DNA of 64,000 bases, taken from positions 22,955-86,954 of the forward strand of contig NZ_VIRF01000128.1 of assembly GCF_008107685.1 (NCBI RefSeq). The letters are read 5' to 3'. The notes under the pieces were generated by a model, which saw nothing but the letters and a program-made list of their open reading frames with translations, did not search any database and was not told the DNA's origin. The position numbers and the translations under genes are program-made. The stretch is from Novosphingobium sp. BW1. GTDB taxonomy: Bacteria; Pseudomonadota; Alphaproteobacteria; Sphingomonadales; Sphingomonadaceae. This document shows, one piece after another, positions 52,852 to 61,461 of the stretch; the stretch's first letter is position 1; each line of letters opens with the position of its first letter.

Positions 52852-53415
52852 ATGGACAACCTTATCCCTGTCTCGTCACAAGGCAGTCTGCCTGTCAGGC
52901 AGCACCCAAGAGCCCATAACGGCGAACTTGCCGCGCTCTGGCGGATTTACGGTGGTGAACCCTTCCATCTCTTGCGAACCCGCGAAGGCCGCGACCTCAG
53001 TCGCGCCCGCTATCAGCGCGCGCAAGAATTCCAGCGATCGCTTGAACCCGGCGCACCGGGTGACTGGACCGACTTTCTCTACTGCACTGGCATCGTCGTC
53101 CAGTTGGCCCTCTCATGCCATCTGTTGGATGTAGGCTTTCCCGATGCCTGGTGCGCGCGGCACATCAGTCTCCATGTTGACCGATCGCTGGCCTATGCCA
53201 ACGCCACCGGCTTTGGTTACGAGTGTGAAGAAACGGAACGCCTGACGCGCGTGCTCGCCCCCTACTGGAAATGGAACAGAATTCACCTGATCGGCGATGC
53301 CATGCCGAACGATGGAGGTTTCAAACCGAATGAGGTGCGGGAGCTGCTGCACGCTCTAATGGACCACGTAAGGGAAGTTACTGGCCACGGCCCGCTACGT
53401 CGTCAGATGAAATGA
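52852..53415 (+). CDS. Unknown protein at the right end of the mobile element
   Basis: A 187-residue protein, start at ATG 52852 right after GGAGG. No signal or membrane segment. It contains HNGELAALWRIYGGEPFHL and FPDAWCARHISLHVDRSLAY; several Trp and His residues are spread through it. Last gene before the tRNA fragment. Family not recognised. Confidence 0.6.
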   Translation: MDNLIPVSSQGSLPVRQHPRAHNGELAALWRIYGGEPFHLLRTREGRDLSRARYQRAQEFQRSLEPGAPGDWTDFLYCTGIVVQLALSCHLLDVGFPDAWCARHISLHVDRSLAYANATGFGYECEETERLTRVLAPYWKWNRIHLIGDAMPNDGGFKPNEVRELLHALMDHVREVTGHGPLRRQMK

Positions 53416-53570
53416 TGATGTCCGTCTCCGCGACGTCTGCAGCAAGGGGCCAAGTTTGGCTTCATTTGGGAGTCGGTTCGATTGCTTTTGAAGGAAAAAG
53501 TTATGGGGGCCTTTGGGAGGGGCCTTAAAGGGTCGTGCTTCAATCTAATTGATTGATATGTAGCCTGAAA

Positions 53571-53601
53571 GGTTTGCCAGTTCGATTCCGGCTCGGCTCC
53601 A
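53571..53601 (+). other. tRNA 3'-end fragment, right attachment site
   Basis: GCCAGTTCGATTCCGGC looks like a T-stem-loop with the standard TTCGATTC loop, followed by TCGGCTCCA like a tRNA acceptor end. The matching 5' acceptor strand (GAGCCGA) is not found upstream, so only the 3' end is present, as left behind by integrases that insert into tRNA genes. Confidence 0.6.
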
Positions 53602-53763
53602 TTTTTGCTTCTCAGCAGGTCTGAAAGCATCCCAGAACTGCCTGTTTTCTGCGGTTTTGAGTGGCATTATGGCTCCGTCAGGTTCGGGCCATTTCACTAA
53701 ACCTCACCCAAATGATGGTAGATTTGATGGTTGTCCCGCCTTAAGCAATCGGGAGCTGCCATC

Positions 53764-53907
53764 ATGTCCTACGGCCCCCTCCCCCAGAAATCCGGGCTCA
53801 CCGCCGCCTGGGTGTTGCGTGCGAAGCCAAAAGATAAGGCCTACAAGCTCAGCGACCGCGAAGGGCCCTACCTCCAGATCGAACCCAGACGTCGGCCTGC
53901 AGCGTGA
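53764..53907 (+). pseudogene. Truncated P4-type integrase (second element)
   Basis: A 47-codon stump: MSYGPLPQ, then LTAAWVLRAKPKDKAYKLSD and GPYLQIEP, ending in a premature TGA. This is the DUF4102 start of a P4-type integrase related to that at 31790 (compare AKPKEKPYKV). It lies 163 bp beyond the tRNA fragment, the right place for a second element inserted at the same tRNA end. The rest has been replaced by an IS3-family fragment from about 53885. Confidence 0.75.
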
Positions 53908-54340
53908 TCGAAATCCGATGGCTGAGAACCTTGCGGCTGAGCCGATCGACGATGGCGACGAGATAGACGAAGCCCCGGGCCATGGGAATATAGCTGATAT
54001 CTGCCGCCCAAACCTGATTGGGCCTTACGATCGGCAGTTTGCGCAGGAGCTAGGGATAGATCTTGCGCCCAGGCGCCGGCTTGGAACGTGCTGGCCGGCG
54101 ATGGACCGCCTCGATCGCCATCTTCTTCATCAGGCGCACGACATGGCAGCGGCCGATCGTGATGCCCTCGTGACGAAGAAAGTCGCGCATCATCCCGCTT
54201 CCTGCGAAGGCGAACTCCAGATGCAACGCATCGATGCGACGCATGATCGCGAGATCTTCGGACGAAACCGGCCGGGGCAGATAATAGACACTTCTACCCA
54301 CTCTCTGCTCCCGTCTCGCAACCTTGCTGGCTGCTCCGAC
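53885..54340 (-). pseudogene. IS3-family transposase fragment (left copy)
   Basis: Reading right to left: GRSVYYLPRPVSSEDLAIMR, then AFAGSGMMRDFL, RHVVRLMKKM-like helices and KPAPGRKIYP; an in-frame TAG follows, and the same frame goes on with LPIVRPNQVWAADISYIPMA and YLVAIVDRLSRKVLSHRIS. This is the start of OrfB of an IS3-type element, including the first catalytic Asp (ADISYIP). The 5' end, the stop and the missing C-terminal half show it is dead. Its C-terminal break is joined to the integrase stump. Confidence 0.8.
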
Positions 54341-54543
54341 GCAGAAAATCCAATTATCTCAGAGTGCAGTTTCTGCAGGCCACTGCTCCCTCATGCGGTG
54401 CCATCGTGCTGAGCGCGTTGGGGCCGAGCGGCGAAAGTCCGGAGCGGATCGCGCTCGCAGGGGATCAGGTGCTCGCGCAGGAACGCCTGAACCCTCGCGC
54501 CGATGTCCCGAGCCGCATCGTCGCCGTGCCCCCCAGACGCAAA

Positions 54544-54573
54544 CGGGCCGCGCAGATTGCCCTGCGCAGCCCG
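54544..54573 (-). terminator. Hairpin after the SDR operon
   Basis: CGGGCCGCGCAG, 6-nt loop, CTGCGCAGCCCG (plus strand): 12 pairs with one wobble on the RNA. It starts 27 bp past the stop of the minus-strand SDR gene, and a short T stretch (GTTTG) follows, so it likely ends that operon. Confidence 0.55.
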
Positions 54574-54600
54574 CGTTTCTATCGGAACATTACCGAAAGC

Positions 54601-55500
54601 TCAGAGCGCGTTGGCGGCTTCGCGCGCTTTCTTGTAGCTGGCGCGGCGGCCCGCCTCGATCTGGAGACGGTCGGCAAGCCCTGGGTCCTTGGGGTATTCG
54701 CGGAAGTCGGCAAGAACCTCATCGAAGACCTCGGCCAGCTCGTCTTTGAACTCGGGGTGGGAGAAGATGTAGAAGCGGTTCTCCTGGATCGCCTCCAACG
54801 TGCGCGCGGCGATCACCTCGGGCTCCATTCCGGCCTCGTGCAGCTTTTCCAGATTGCTCACGAATTCGGTGTTTATCTCCTTCGCGCCTGCCTTGAGCGC
54901 TTCGGGCCGGATCGCGTCGCTTGCATAGATCTGGCTCTTTACTAGCCCCGGGCAGAGCATCGACACGCCGATCCCGTGAGCCGCGAGGCTGTAGCGCAGG
55001 GATTCGCTGAGGCCCCGGACCGCGAACTTGGTCGTGTTGTAGATGCCCGGCGCGCCGTTGCACAGAAACGCAGCCATCGACGCGGTGTTGCAGACGTGCC
55101 CGCCCAAGCCCCGCTCCTTCATGCGCGGCACGAAGGTCGTCACCCCGTTGATGACGCCGTGCAGGTTCACCCCCAGGAGCCAGTCCCAGTCATCGTACGA
55201 ACTGTCGTCGATGGTCTGGAAGAGATTCACGCCAGCATTGTTGAAGAGAAGGCTGACCGGGCCAAGCTCGGCCTCTACCCGGTCGGCGGCCTGCGCGAAA
55301 CTCTCGCGCGAGGCCACGTCGAGCGGCACGCCGATCACGTGCTGGTTCTCCAGCAGCTTGAGCGCAGCCTCGATCGAATCCTCGCGCACGTCGGCGATAG
55401 CCACCTTGCACCCTTCGGCGAGGAGGGCGCGGGCCAGGCCCAGGCCAACCCCGTTCGCCCCGCCCGTAACGAAGGCCGTGCGGCCCGCAAGCTGTGTCAT
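54601..55500 (-). CDS. Short-chain dehydrogenase/reductase
   Basis: A 299-residue classical SDR. Cofactor motif TGGANGVGLG at about residues 12-21, NNAG near 91, active Ser in NTASMAAF and YNTTK as the catalytic Tyr-x3-Lys. An Asp after the second strand (AIADVRED) favours NAD. ATG 55500 is backed by a GGGGGG-rich ribosome binding site, 13 bp after the stop of the other SDR gene. Substrate unknown; its place beside ligW and an aldehyde dehydrogenase suggests oxidation of an aromatic side-chain alcohol. Confidence 0.85.
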   Translation of the reverse strand: MTQLAGRTAFVTGGANGVGLGLARALLAEGCKVAIADVREDSIEAALKLLENQHVIGVPLDVASRESFAQAADRVEAELGPVSLLFNNAGVNLFQTIDDSSYDDWDWLLGVNLHGVINGVTTFVPRMKERGLGGHVCNTASMAAFLCNGAPGIYNTTKFAVRGLSESLRYSLAAHGIGVSMLCPGLVKSQIYASDAIRPEALKAGAKEINTEFVSNLEKLHEAGMEPEVIAARTLEAIQENRFYIFSHPEFKDELAEVFDEVLADFREYPKDPGLADRLQIEAGRRASYKKAREAANAL

Positions 55501-55513
55501 GCCCGCCCCCCCT

Positions 55514-56449
55514 TTACGCGACGCCGGTTTCGGACATCTGCGCGGCGCGCAGAGCCTTCTGCCGGTCGATCTCCTCGGTGATCGCCGAGTTGCGGAAGAG
55601 CACGCCAAAGGTGTTCTTGTACTCCTCGTTCTCGGGCAGCTGGACCTGCACCGCCGCGGTGGTCGCCTCGCCCCGCTCTTTCACACCGATCAGGAATTCG
55701 GCATGGGTGAGGATGTAGAGTTCATCGTTGAGAATCCCCGTCAGCACGCGTTCACCGACCTCTTCCTTGGTCTGGTAGAGGTGGAAGAAACTACCGCCCG
55801 CCTGGCGGCCCTTGTCGACCTCGGCGTAGCCGGTCTCGGACAGATCATCGGGACGGGTGCGCCCGGCTTCGGCAATGTTCGACTGCACCGCGCCCGGACA
55901 GAAGGCCGAGCACACGATGCCACGCGATTCCAGTTCGGGGCGCATGCATTCCATCATCGAGGTGACAGCCGCCTTGCCCGAGGAATAGATCGTGGTGCCA
56001 GGGGCCGGGACGAGCGCGGACATCGAGGCGGTGTTGACGATGTGCCCACCCTCGCCGTGCTTCAGCATGCGCGGCAGCATGGTCACGATACCGTTGATGG
56101 TGCCGCCGACATTCACGCCCATGACCCAGTCCCAGTCGGCGAAGGTCGCCATGTCGGTGGGGCCAACAACCGCAACGCCCGCGTTGTTGCACAGGACGTG
56201 GATCTTGCCGAACTTGGCCTCGGTGGCGTCGGCAGCCGCGGCAAAGGCGTCGCGGTCGGTGACGTCGAGCCGGAGCGCGAGCACCTTGTCCCCGCCGTCC
56301 AGTTCGGCTGTGGCTTCATCGAGATGGTCCTGACGAATGTCGGCAATGGCAACGTTCATGCCCGCCCCAAGCAGGGCCTTGGCAATACCCAGGCCAATCC
56401 CGCTGGCGCCGCCCGTCACGAAGGCGGTCTTCCCCGGTAGATCCTGCAT
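55514..56449 (-). CDS. Short-chain dehydrogenase/reductase
   Basis: A 311-residue SDR related to its neighbour: TGGASGIGLG, AIADIRQD (Asp, NAD preference), CNNAG, NTASMSAL and YSSGK. The C-terminal 60 residues are longer than in minimal SDRs. Start ATG 56449 with GAGGAG upstream. It is the first gene of the two-gene minus unit and diverges from the MFS gene at 56607. Likely acts on a lignin-derived aromatic alcohol or ketone; not certain. Confidence 0.85.
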   Translation of the reverse strand: MQDLPGKTAFVTGGASGIGLGIAKALLGAGMNVAIADIRQDHLDEATAELDGGDKVLALRLDVTDRDAFAAAADATEAKFGKIHVLCNNAGVAVVGPTDMATFADWDWVMGVNVGGTINGIVTMLPRMLKHGEGGHIVNTASMSALVPAPGTTIYSSGKAAVTSMMECMRPELESRGIVCSAFCPGAVQSNIAEAGRTRPDDLSETGYAEVDKGRQAGGSFFHLYQTKEEVGERVLTGILNDELYILTHAEFLIGVKERGEATTAAVQVQLPENEEYKNTFGVLFRNSAITEEIDRQKALRAAQMSETGVA

Positions 56450-56530
56450 AGCTCCTCACTCCTCTCCATCGATTTTTAGAACTTTTTCGGCCTCGAACCG
56501 AATCTCCTGTCTTTTTTTCACGAACAAGAG

Positions 56531-56551
56531 ATTGTATGCAAGGCCAACAAT
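56531..56551. promoter_or_regulatory. GntR-like dyad in the divergent promoter region
   Basis: ATTGTATGCAA followed by GGCCAACAAT: the left half resembles the TTGTATACAA core bound by FadR-type GntR regulators, and outer ATTGT/ACAAT arms form an inverted repeat. It lies between the divergent SDR and MFS genes and could control both. No GntR gene is in the window. Confidence 0.3.
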
Positions 56552-56606
56552 AACGAATGGGAACGACCTGACAAGGCGTCCTGAGAGAGATGGGAAGAGA
56601 GACGCG

Positions 56607-58034
56607 ATGGCAGTAGCGAGTGCCGGTATCGAGCCGTTCGAGCCTGCGGGCAGCGAAGCGCAAGGGGCCGCCGGTCAGGATGCCGTCGAATCGCGCGAAT
56701 GGCCCAAGCCCTCCAGCGCCTACTGGGCACTGGCCGTGATTGTCCTGGCAACCTTTCTCACCTTCTTCGACCAGGTCGTGTTCGGGATGATGGCCGAGCG
56801 GATCAAGTCCGATTTCGGGCTGACCGATTCGCAGCTGGGCTTCCTCGCTGGGCCCGCCAGCATCATCTGCTACCTCTTCGTCGGCATTCCGCTCGCCCGC
56901 CTCGCCGACATCTGGCCGCGCAAGTACGTGCTCTCAGGCGGCGTCGCAGTGATCGGCCTTGTCACCATTGCGGGCGGCATCGCGCAGAACTTCATCCAGT
57001 TCGTGGGCAGCCGGGTGTTCCTGGCCGCAGGTGGTTCGGCGCACGCGCCCGCGTCCTATTCGCTTCTGGCGGACATGTTCCCGCCCAAGAAGATCACCCG
57101 CGCTTTTGCCATCCTGCAATTGGGCTTCATCGGCGGATCGACGCTGGGGCCGCTGCTGGGCGGCCAGTTGATCGCGATGACCTCGCACTGGGAGCCGACG
57201 GTCTGGGGCTCGTTCCGCATTTATTCCTGGCAGTGGATCCTGATCTGGACGGGCCTTCCCGCCTTCTTCTTCGCGCTCCTGTTCCTGACCGTGAAGGAGC
57301 CCACGCGCCTGATCATTCCGGGAATGATGAATACCGTGCCGGAAAACGCCTCGCTCTCGCGCCGCATCCTCACCTTCACGGGTCTCGACGCAGCCAAGGC
57401 GATCCACGCCAACCGCAGGGTCTATTACCCGCTGTTCTTCGGCCTCGCGCTGAGCGCGATCGAGACCTTCGGGCTTTCGTTCTGGCGCGTGCCCTTCATG
57501 ATCCGCACCTACGGCTGGAGCGAGGCGCAGATCGGCGCGGTGATCGGCGGCATGACGCTCGTCGCCTCGCTGCTCGGCCTGGTCCTGGGCGGTACGTTCG
57601 TCGAATGGCTGGCCAAGCGCCGCAAGGACGCCAACGTCTTTGCCGCCACGATCTGCTTTGCGGTCGTCACCGTGTGCTCGATCCTCTCGCCGCTCATGCC
57701 CAACGGCTATGCCGCGCTCGGTGTCGCCTCGTTCGGCGCGATGTTCGGGATCGCGGGCGCGGTCCCCCAGAACGCGGCGATCCAGCGCGTCGCGCCCAAC
57801 GCCATGCGCGGGCAGGTCACCGCGATCTACCTGTTCATGTTCACCTTCTTTGGCGCGATGGGCAGCTTCGTGATCGGCCTTGTCGCCCAGTATGTCGTTG
57901 CCGACCCGGCCAAGCTGTGGCTGGCGCTGGAGATCACCGCCCTCGCCCTGCTGCCGCTGGCGACCTTCTGCATATACCGGGCGATCCGCCCCTACCGCGA
58001 GGAGATCGAGCGTCTCGAAGCGCTGGGCCTGTGA
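56607..58034 (+). CDS. MFS permease, probably aromatic acid uptake
   Basis: A 475-residue major facilitator with 12 predicted helices. After a 45-residue polar N-terminus come FFDQVVFGMMAERIKSDFGL and GIPLARLADIWPRKYVL, the loop 2-3 signature of the family. ATG 56607 has GGAAGAGAGA upstream. First gene of the plus-strand catabolic unit, so it may import the aromatic substrate that feeds LigW. Substrate cannot be read from sequence. Confidence 0.85.
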   Translation: MAVASAGIEPFEPAGSEAQGAAGQDAVESREWPKPSSAYWALAVIVLATFLTFFDQVVFGMMAERIKSDFGLTDSQLGFLAGPASIICYLFVGIPLARLADIWPRKYVLSGGVAVIGLVTIAGGIAQNFIQFVGSRVFLAAGGSAHAPASYSLLADMFPPKKITRAFAILQLGFIGGSTLGPLLGGQLIAMTSHWEPTVWGSFRIYSWQWILIWTGLPAFFFALLFLTVKEPTRLIIPGMMNTVPENASLSRRILTFTGLDAAKAIHANRRVYYPLFFGLALSAIETFGLSFWRVPFMIRTYGWSEAQIGAVIGGMTLVASLLGLVLGGTFVEWLAKRRKDANVFAATICFAVVTVCSILSPLMPNGYAALGVASFGAMFGIAGAVPQNAAIQRVAPNAMRGQVTAIYLFMFTFFGAMGSFVIGLVAQYVVADPAKLWLALEITALALLPLATFCIYRAIRPYREEIERLEALGL

Positions 58035-58083
58035 CCCTGCCCCCCAACCAAACAACGATAATCCCAGGAGAGAGGAACCCCAT

Positions 58084-58848
58084 ATGACCGATACCGCCCG
58101 CATCGAGGCCCTGGAAAACCAGGTCGCCGATCTGGCCCGCCGCCTGACCGTGCGCGAGGACGAGCTGGACGTGCGCAAGCTGCAGCACCTCTACGGCTAT
58201 CTCATCGACAAGTGCATGTACAACGAGACCGTCGACCTGTTCACCGACGATGCCGAAGTGCGCTTCTTCGGCGGCGTGTGGAAGGGCAAGGAAGGCGCGC
58301 GCCGCCTCTATGTCGAGCGTTTCCAAAAGCGCTTCACCCACGGCAACAACGGCCCCATCGACGGCTTCCTGCTCGACCATCCGCAGCTCCAGGACATCAT
58401 CACTATCGATCCCGACGGCGTGACCGCGCACGCGCGTGCCCGTTCGATGATGCAGGCCGGGCGCCACAAGGACTACCTCACCCCCGACAACCCGATGATG
58501 GCCAACCCGCGCCAGTGGTGGGAAGGCGGCATTTACGAGAACACCTACAAGAAGGTGGACGGGGTCTGGCGCATCCACGTCCTCAACTACTTCCCGCACT
58601 GGCACGCCGACTTCGACAAGGGCTGGGCCTATACCGAGGCCGAATACGTGCCTTTCCCCAAGGTGCTCTACCCCGAGGACCCGAGCGGCCCCGACGCGCT
58701 GATCGAGGACCACTGGCTCTGGCCCACCCACAAGCTGCTGCCTTTCCACATGCCGCACCCTGTGACCGGCAAGGAAATGGTGGCCGAGCGCTGGCAGGGC
58801 GACATCGACCGCGTCAAGGCCAAGGCGGACGCCCAGGCGGCCGAGTAG
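58084..58848 (+). CDS. NTF2/SnoaL-like protein
   Basis: A 254-residue protein. After a short coiled-coil start (RIEALENQVADLARRL) comes a SnoaL-like cone: LQHLYGYLIDKCMYNETVDL, FTDDAEVRFFGG, then GVTAHARARSMM and VDGVWRIHVLNYFPHWHADF. This fold includes dehydratases, isomerases and dehydrochlorinases, with His and Asp as likely catalytic residues. ATG 58084 follows AGAGGAAC. Its role in the cluster is unknown; lyase or isomerase action on an aromatic intermediate is possible. Confidence 0.75.
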   Translation: MTDTARIEALENQVADLARRLTVREDELDVRKLQHLYGYLIDKCMYNETVDLFTDDAEVRFFGGVWKGKEGARRLYVERFQKRFTHGNNGPIDGFLLDHPQLQDIITIDPDGVTAHARARSMMQAGRHKDYLTPDNPMMANPRQWWEGGIYENTYKKVDGVWRIHVLNYFPHWHADFDKGWAYTEAEYVPFPKVLYPEDPSGPDALIEDHWLWPTHKLLPFHMPHPVTGKEMVAERWQGDIDRVKAKADAQAAE

Positions 58849-58967
58849 GCCGACCTCGGGTCCTGACGGCAGGGCTCCCTCGCGCCGCTTCGTCCCCCTC
58901 TGGCGCGAGAGGCCCCTGCCCGATGGCCTTTTCCGTTTACCCGATCCCTCCAGCCGCGCGGTGAGGC

Positions 58968-60398
58968 ATGAGCGAATACCCTGAACTGTACCTTATGATC
59001 GATGGTGAGCGCCTGTCCGGCGCCGACCGCATGACCCACGATGTCCTGAACCCGGCCACCGGCGAGACCATCGGCAAGCTCCCGCTCGCGACGAGCGCCG
59101 ACCTCGACCGCGCGCTGGAGACAGCCGCGCGCGGCTTTGCCATCTGGCGCAAGTCGACGCCCCAGGAACGCGCGAACGTGCTGAACGGCGCCGCGCGCCT
59201 GATGCGCGAGCGCATGGAGGACATCGCGCGCATCGCCGTCCTCGAACAGGGCAAGACGCTCATCGAGGCGCGCATCGAGGTCGGCATGAACATCGGCCTT
59301 TTCGAGTTCTATGCCGGTGAGGTCTTTCGCATCTACGGCCGCACGCTGGTGCGCCCTGAAGGCATGCGTTCAACCGTGGTGCATGAACCTGTCGGCCCGG
59401 TTGCGGCCTTTGCGCCTTGGAACTTTCCTATCGGCAATCCAGGCCGCAAGCTCGGCGCGCCGATCGCGGCGGGCTGCTCGGTCATCATGAAGGCGGCCGA
59501 GGAGACGCCGGCAAGCGCGCTCGCCGTACTGCAATGCCTCTATGACGCCGGGCTTCCGACCGAAGTCGCGCAGGCCGTCTTCGGCGTGCCCGACGAAGTC
59601 TCGCGCCACCTCCTTGCCAGCCCCATCATCCGCAAGCTCTCGTTCACCGGCTCGACCGTGGTCGGGCGCCAGCTCGCCAAGCTCGCGGCCGAGGATTTCA
59701 AGCGCACGACGATGGAACTGGGTGGTCACGGGCCGGTCCTCGTCTTTGCCGATGCCGACATTGAGCGCGTGCTCGATACCGCCGTCCCGCAGAAGTTCCG
59801 CAACGGCGGACAGGTCTGCGTCAGCCCCACCCGCTTCATCGTCGAAGCGCCTGTCTACGAGGCCTTCCGCGAAGGCTTTGCGAACCGGGCGGCGGCCTTG
59901 CGGATCGGCCCCGGGCTCGAACCGGAAAGCCAGATGGGTCCGCTTGCCAACCCGCGCCGGGTGGAGGCCATCGACACGCTCATCCGCGAGGCGATGGACG
60001 CGGGCGCGCGCCTCCACACCGGCGGCGAGCGGCTGGGCAACCAGGGCTTCTTCTACCAGCCCACGGTCCTCTCCGACGTGCCGCAGACCGCGCGCATTAT
60101 GAACGAGGAACCGTTCGGCCCGGTCGCGCTCCTCAACCGTTTCGAGAGCGAGGAGGCAATGATCGCCGAGGCCAACCGCCTGCCCTACGGCCTTGCGGCT
60201 TATGCCTGGACGAGCAACGCCGCACGCCAGAAGCGCCTTTCGGCTGTCATCGAGGCGGGCATGGTCGGCATCAACACACCCATGATCGGGGGCGCGGACA
60301 GCCCCTTCGGCGGGGTCAAATGGTCAGGCCACGGGCACGAGGACGGGCCCGAAGGCATCATGGCCTGCCTCGTCACCAAGGCTGTACACGAAGGATAA
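58968..60398 (+). CDS. NAD(P)-dependent aldehyde dehydrogenase
   Basis: A 476-residue aldehyde dehydrogenase of full length. FAPWNFPIGNP forms the cofactor site, SFTGSTVVG the Rossmann loop, MELGGHGP has the general-base Glu, and GGQVCVSPTR the active Cys. The C-terminal GGVKWSGHGHEDG pattern resembles succinate-semialdehyde-type enzymes. It lies seven bases before ligW, so the two are co-translated. The likely substrate is an aromatic aldehyde that gives the acid acted on by LigW or follows it; not proven. Confidence 0.88.
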   Translation: MSEYPELYLMIDGERLSGADRMTHDVLNPATGETIGKLPLATSADLDRALETAARGFAIWRKSTPQERANVLNGAARLMRERMEDIARIAVLEQGKTLIEARIEVGMNIGLFEFYAGEVFRIYGRTLVRPEGMRSTVVHEPVGPVAAFAPWNFPIGNPGRKLGAPIAAGCSVIMKAAEETPASALAVLQCLYDAGLPTEVAQAVFGVPDEVSRHLLASPIIRKLSFTGSTVVGRQLAKLAAEDFKRTTMELGGHGPVLVFADADIERVLDTAVPQKFRNGGQVCVSPTRFIVEAPVYEAFREGFANRAAALRIGPGLEPESQMGPLANPRRVEAIDTLIREAMDAGARLHTGGERLGNQGFFYQPTVLSDVPQTARIMNEEPFGPVALLNRFESEEAMIAEANRLPYGLAAYAWTSNAARQKRLSAVIEAGMVGINTPMIGGADSPFGGVKWSGHGHEDGPEGIMACLVTKAVHEG

Positions 60399-60405
60399 CA
60401 AAAAC

Positions 60406-61461
60406 ATGACGGGAGAGCTCAAGACCGGCGGTGACAAGGGTTACCTTCGCATCGCCACCGAAGAGGCCTTCGCCACGCGCGAGCAGATCGACATCTACCT
60501 GCGCATGGTGAAGAACGGGAGCGCGGACAAGGGCATGGTCTCGCTCTGGGGCTTCTACGCGCAGAGCCCGAGCGCGCGCGCGATGACCATCATTGAGCGC
60601 CTGCTCGACCTTGGCGACAAGCGCCTTGCCGACATGGACGCCCATGGCATCGACAAGGCGATCCTCGCGCTCACCTCGCCCGGCGTGCAACCCCTGCTCG
60701 ACATGGACGAGGCCAAGGGCATCGCGCTGTGCGCCAACGATTACCTGGCCGAACGTTGCCAGGCCCACCCCGACCGTTTCATCGGCATGACCGCCGTTGC
60801 CCCGCAGGACCCGGAGTGGTCCGCCGCCGAAATCCGGCGCGGCGCGAGGGAGCTGGGCTTCAAGGGCGTGCAAATCAACAGCCATACACAAGGCGAATAC
60901 CTGGATGCGGCGAAGTTCGATCCGATCTTCCGCGCGCTCGCCGACGTCGGCCAGCCGCTCTACATCCACCCCTCGACCCCGCCCGATGCCATGATTGACC
61001 CCATGCTCGAAGCCGGGCTCGACGGCGCCATCTTCGGCTTCGGGGTGGAGACGGGGATGCATCTCCTGCGCCTCATCACCAGCGGCATCTTCGACCGCTA
61101 TCCCGACCTCCAGATCATGGTCGGGCACATGGGCGAAGCGCTGCCCTACTGGCTCTACCGGCTCGACTACATGCACCAGGCGGGCGTGCGCTCGAACCGC
61201 TACGAATGCATGAAGCCCCTGAAGAAGACGATTGCCGAGTATTTCCGCTCGAACGTCCTCGTCACCAATTCGGGCATGGCCTGGGAACCCGCAGTCAAGT
61301 TCGCGCAGCAGGTCATGGGGACCGACCGGGTGATGTACGCCATGGACTACCCTTACGAAGTCGTCGCGCAAGAGGTCCACGCCATGGACGCGATGGACAT
61401 GCCCTTCGACGCCAAGCGCCAGTTCTTCCAGACCAACGCCGAAAAATGGTTCAACCTGTGA
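60406..61461 (+). CDS. ligW: 5-carboxyvanillate decarboxylase
   Basis: A 351-residue amidohydrolase-superfamily decarboxylase, very close in sequence to LigW of lignin-degrading sphingomonads as I remember it (YLRIATEEAFATRE near the start, YAQSPSARAM, VMYAMDYPYE). The residues of its metal and active site fall at the same numbers: Glu19, His188, His241, Arg252, Asp314 and Tyr317. LigW removes the 5-carboxyl group of 5-carboxyvanillate without oxygen, giving vanillate, a step after cleavage of 5,5'-dehydrodivanillate. The genes for the earlier steps (ligX, ligZ, ligY) are not in the window. It overlaps the second MFS gene. Confidence 0.93.
   Translation: MTGELKTGGDKGYLRIATEEAFATREQIDIYLRMVKNGSADKGMVSLWGFYAQSPSARAMTIIERLLDLGDKRLADMDAHGIDKAILALTSPGVQPLLDMDEAKGIALCANDYLAERCQAHPDRFIGMTAVAPQDPEWSAAEIRRGARELGFKGVQINSHTQGEYLDAAKFDPIFRALADVGQPLYIHPSTPPDAMIDPMLEAGLDGAIFGFGVETGMHLLRLITSGIFDRYPDLQIMVGHMGEALPYWLYRLDYMHQAGVRSNRYECMKPLKKTIAEYFRSNVLVTNSGMAWEPAVKFAQQVMGTDRVMYAMDYPYEVVAQEVHAMDAMDMPFDAKRQFFQTNAEKWFNL

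Larger units (their letters stand above)
31608..53601. mobile_element. Integrative mobilisable element
   Basis: A P4-type integrase opens the element and a tRNA 3'-end fragment closes it. Between them are an AlpA-like protein, a coupling protein and MobF relaxase, ArdC, and cargo defence genes (OLD nuclease, HsdM/HsdS locus). No mating-pair formation genes (VirB-type) are present, so it would need a helper for transfer. The right edge is well supported by the T-arm sequence; the left edge is a guess from a 10-bp match. Confidence 0.5.

Noticed and set aside
53530..53601. A complete tRNA gene
   Set aside because: TCAAT-CTAATTG-ATTGA could pass for an anticodon arm before the T-arm, but the 5' acceptor strand is missing and the variable region would be 19 nt; only the 3' end is supported.
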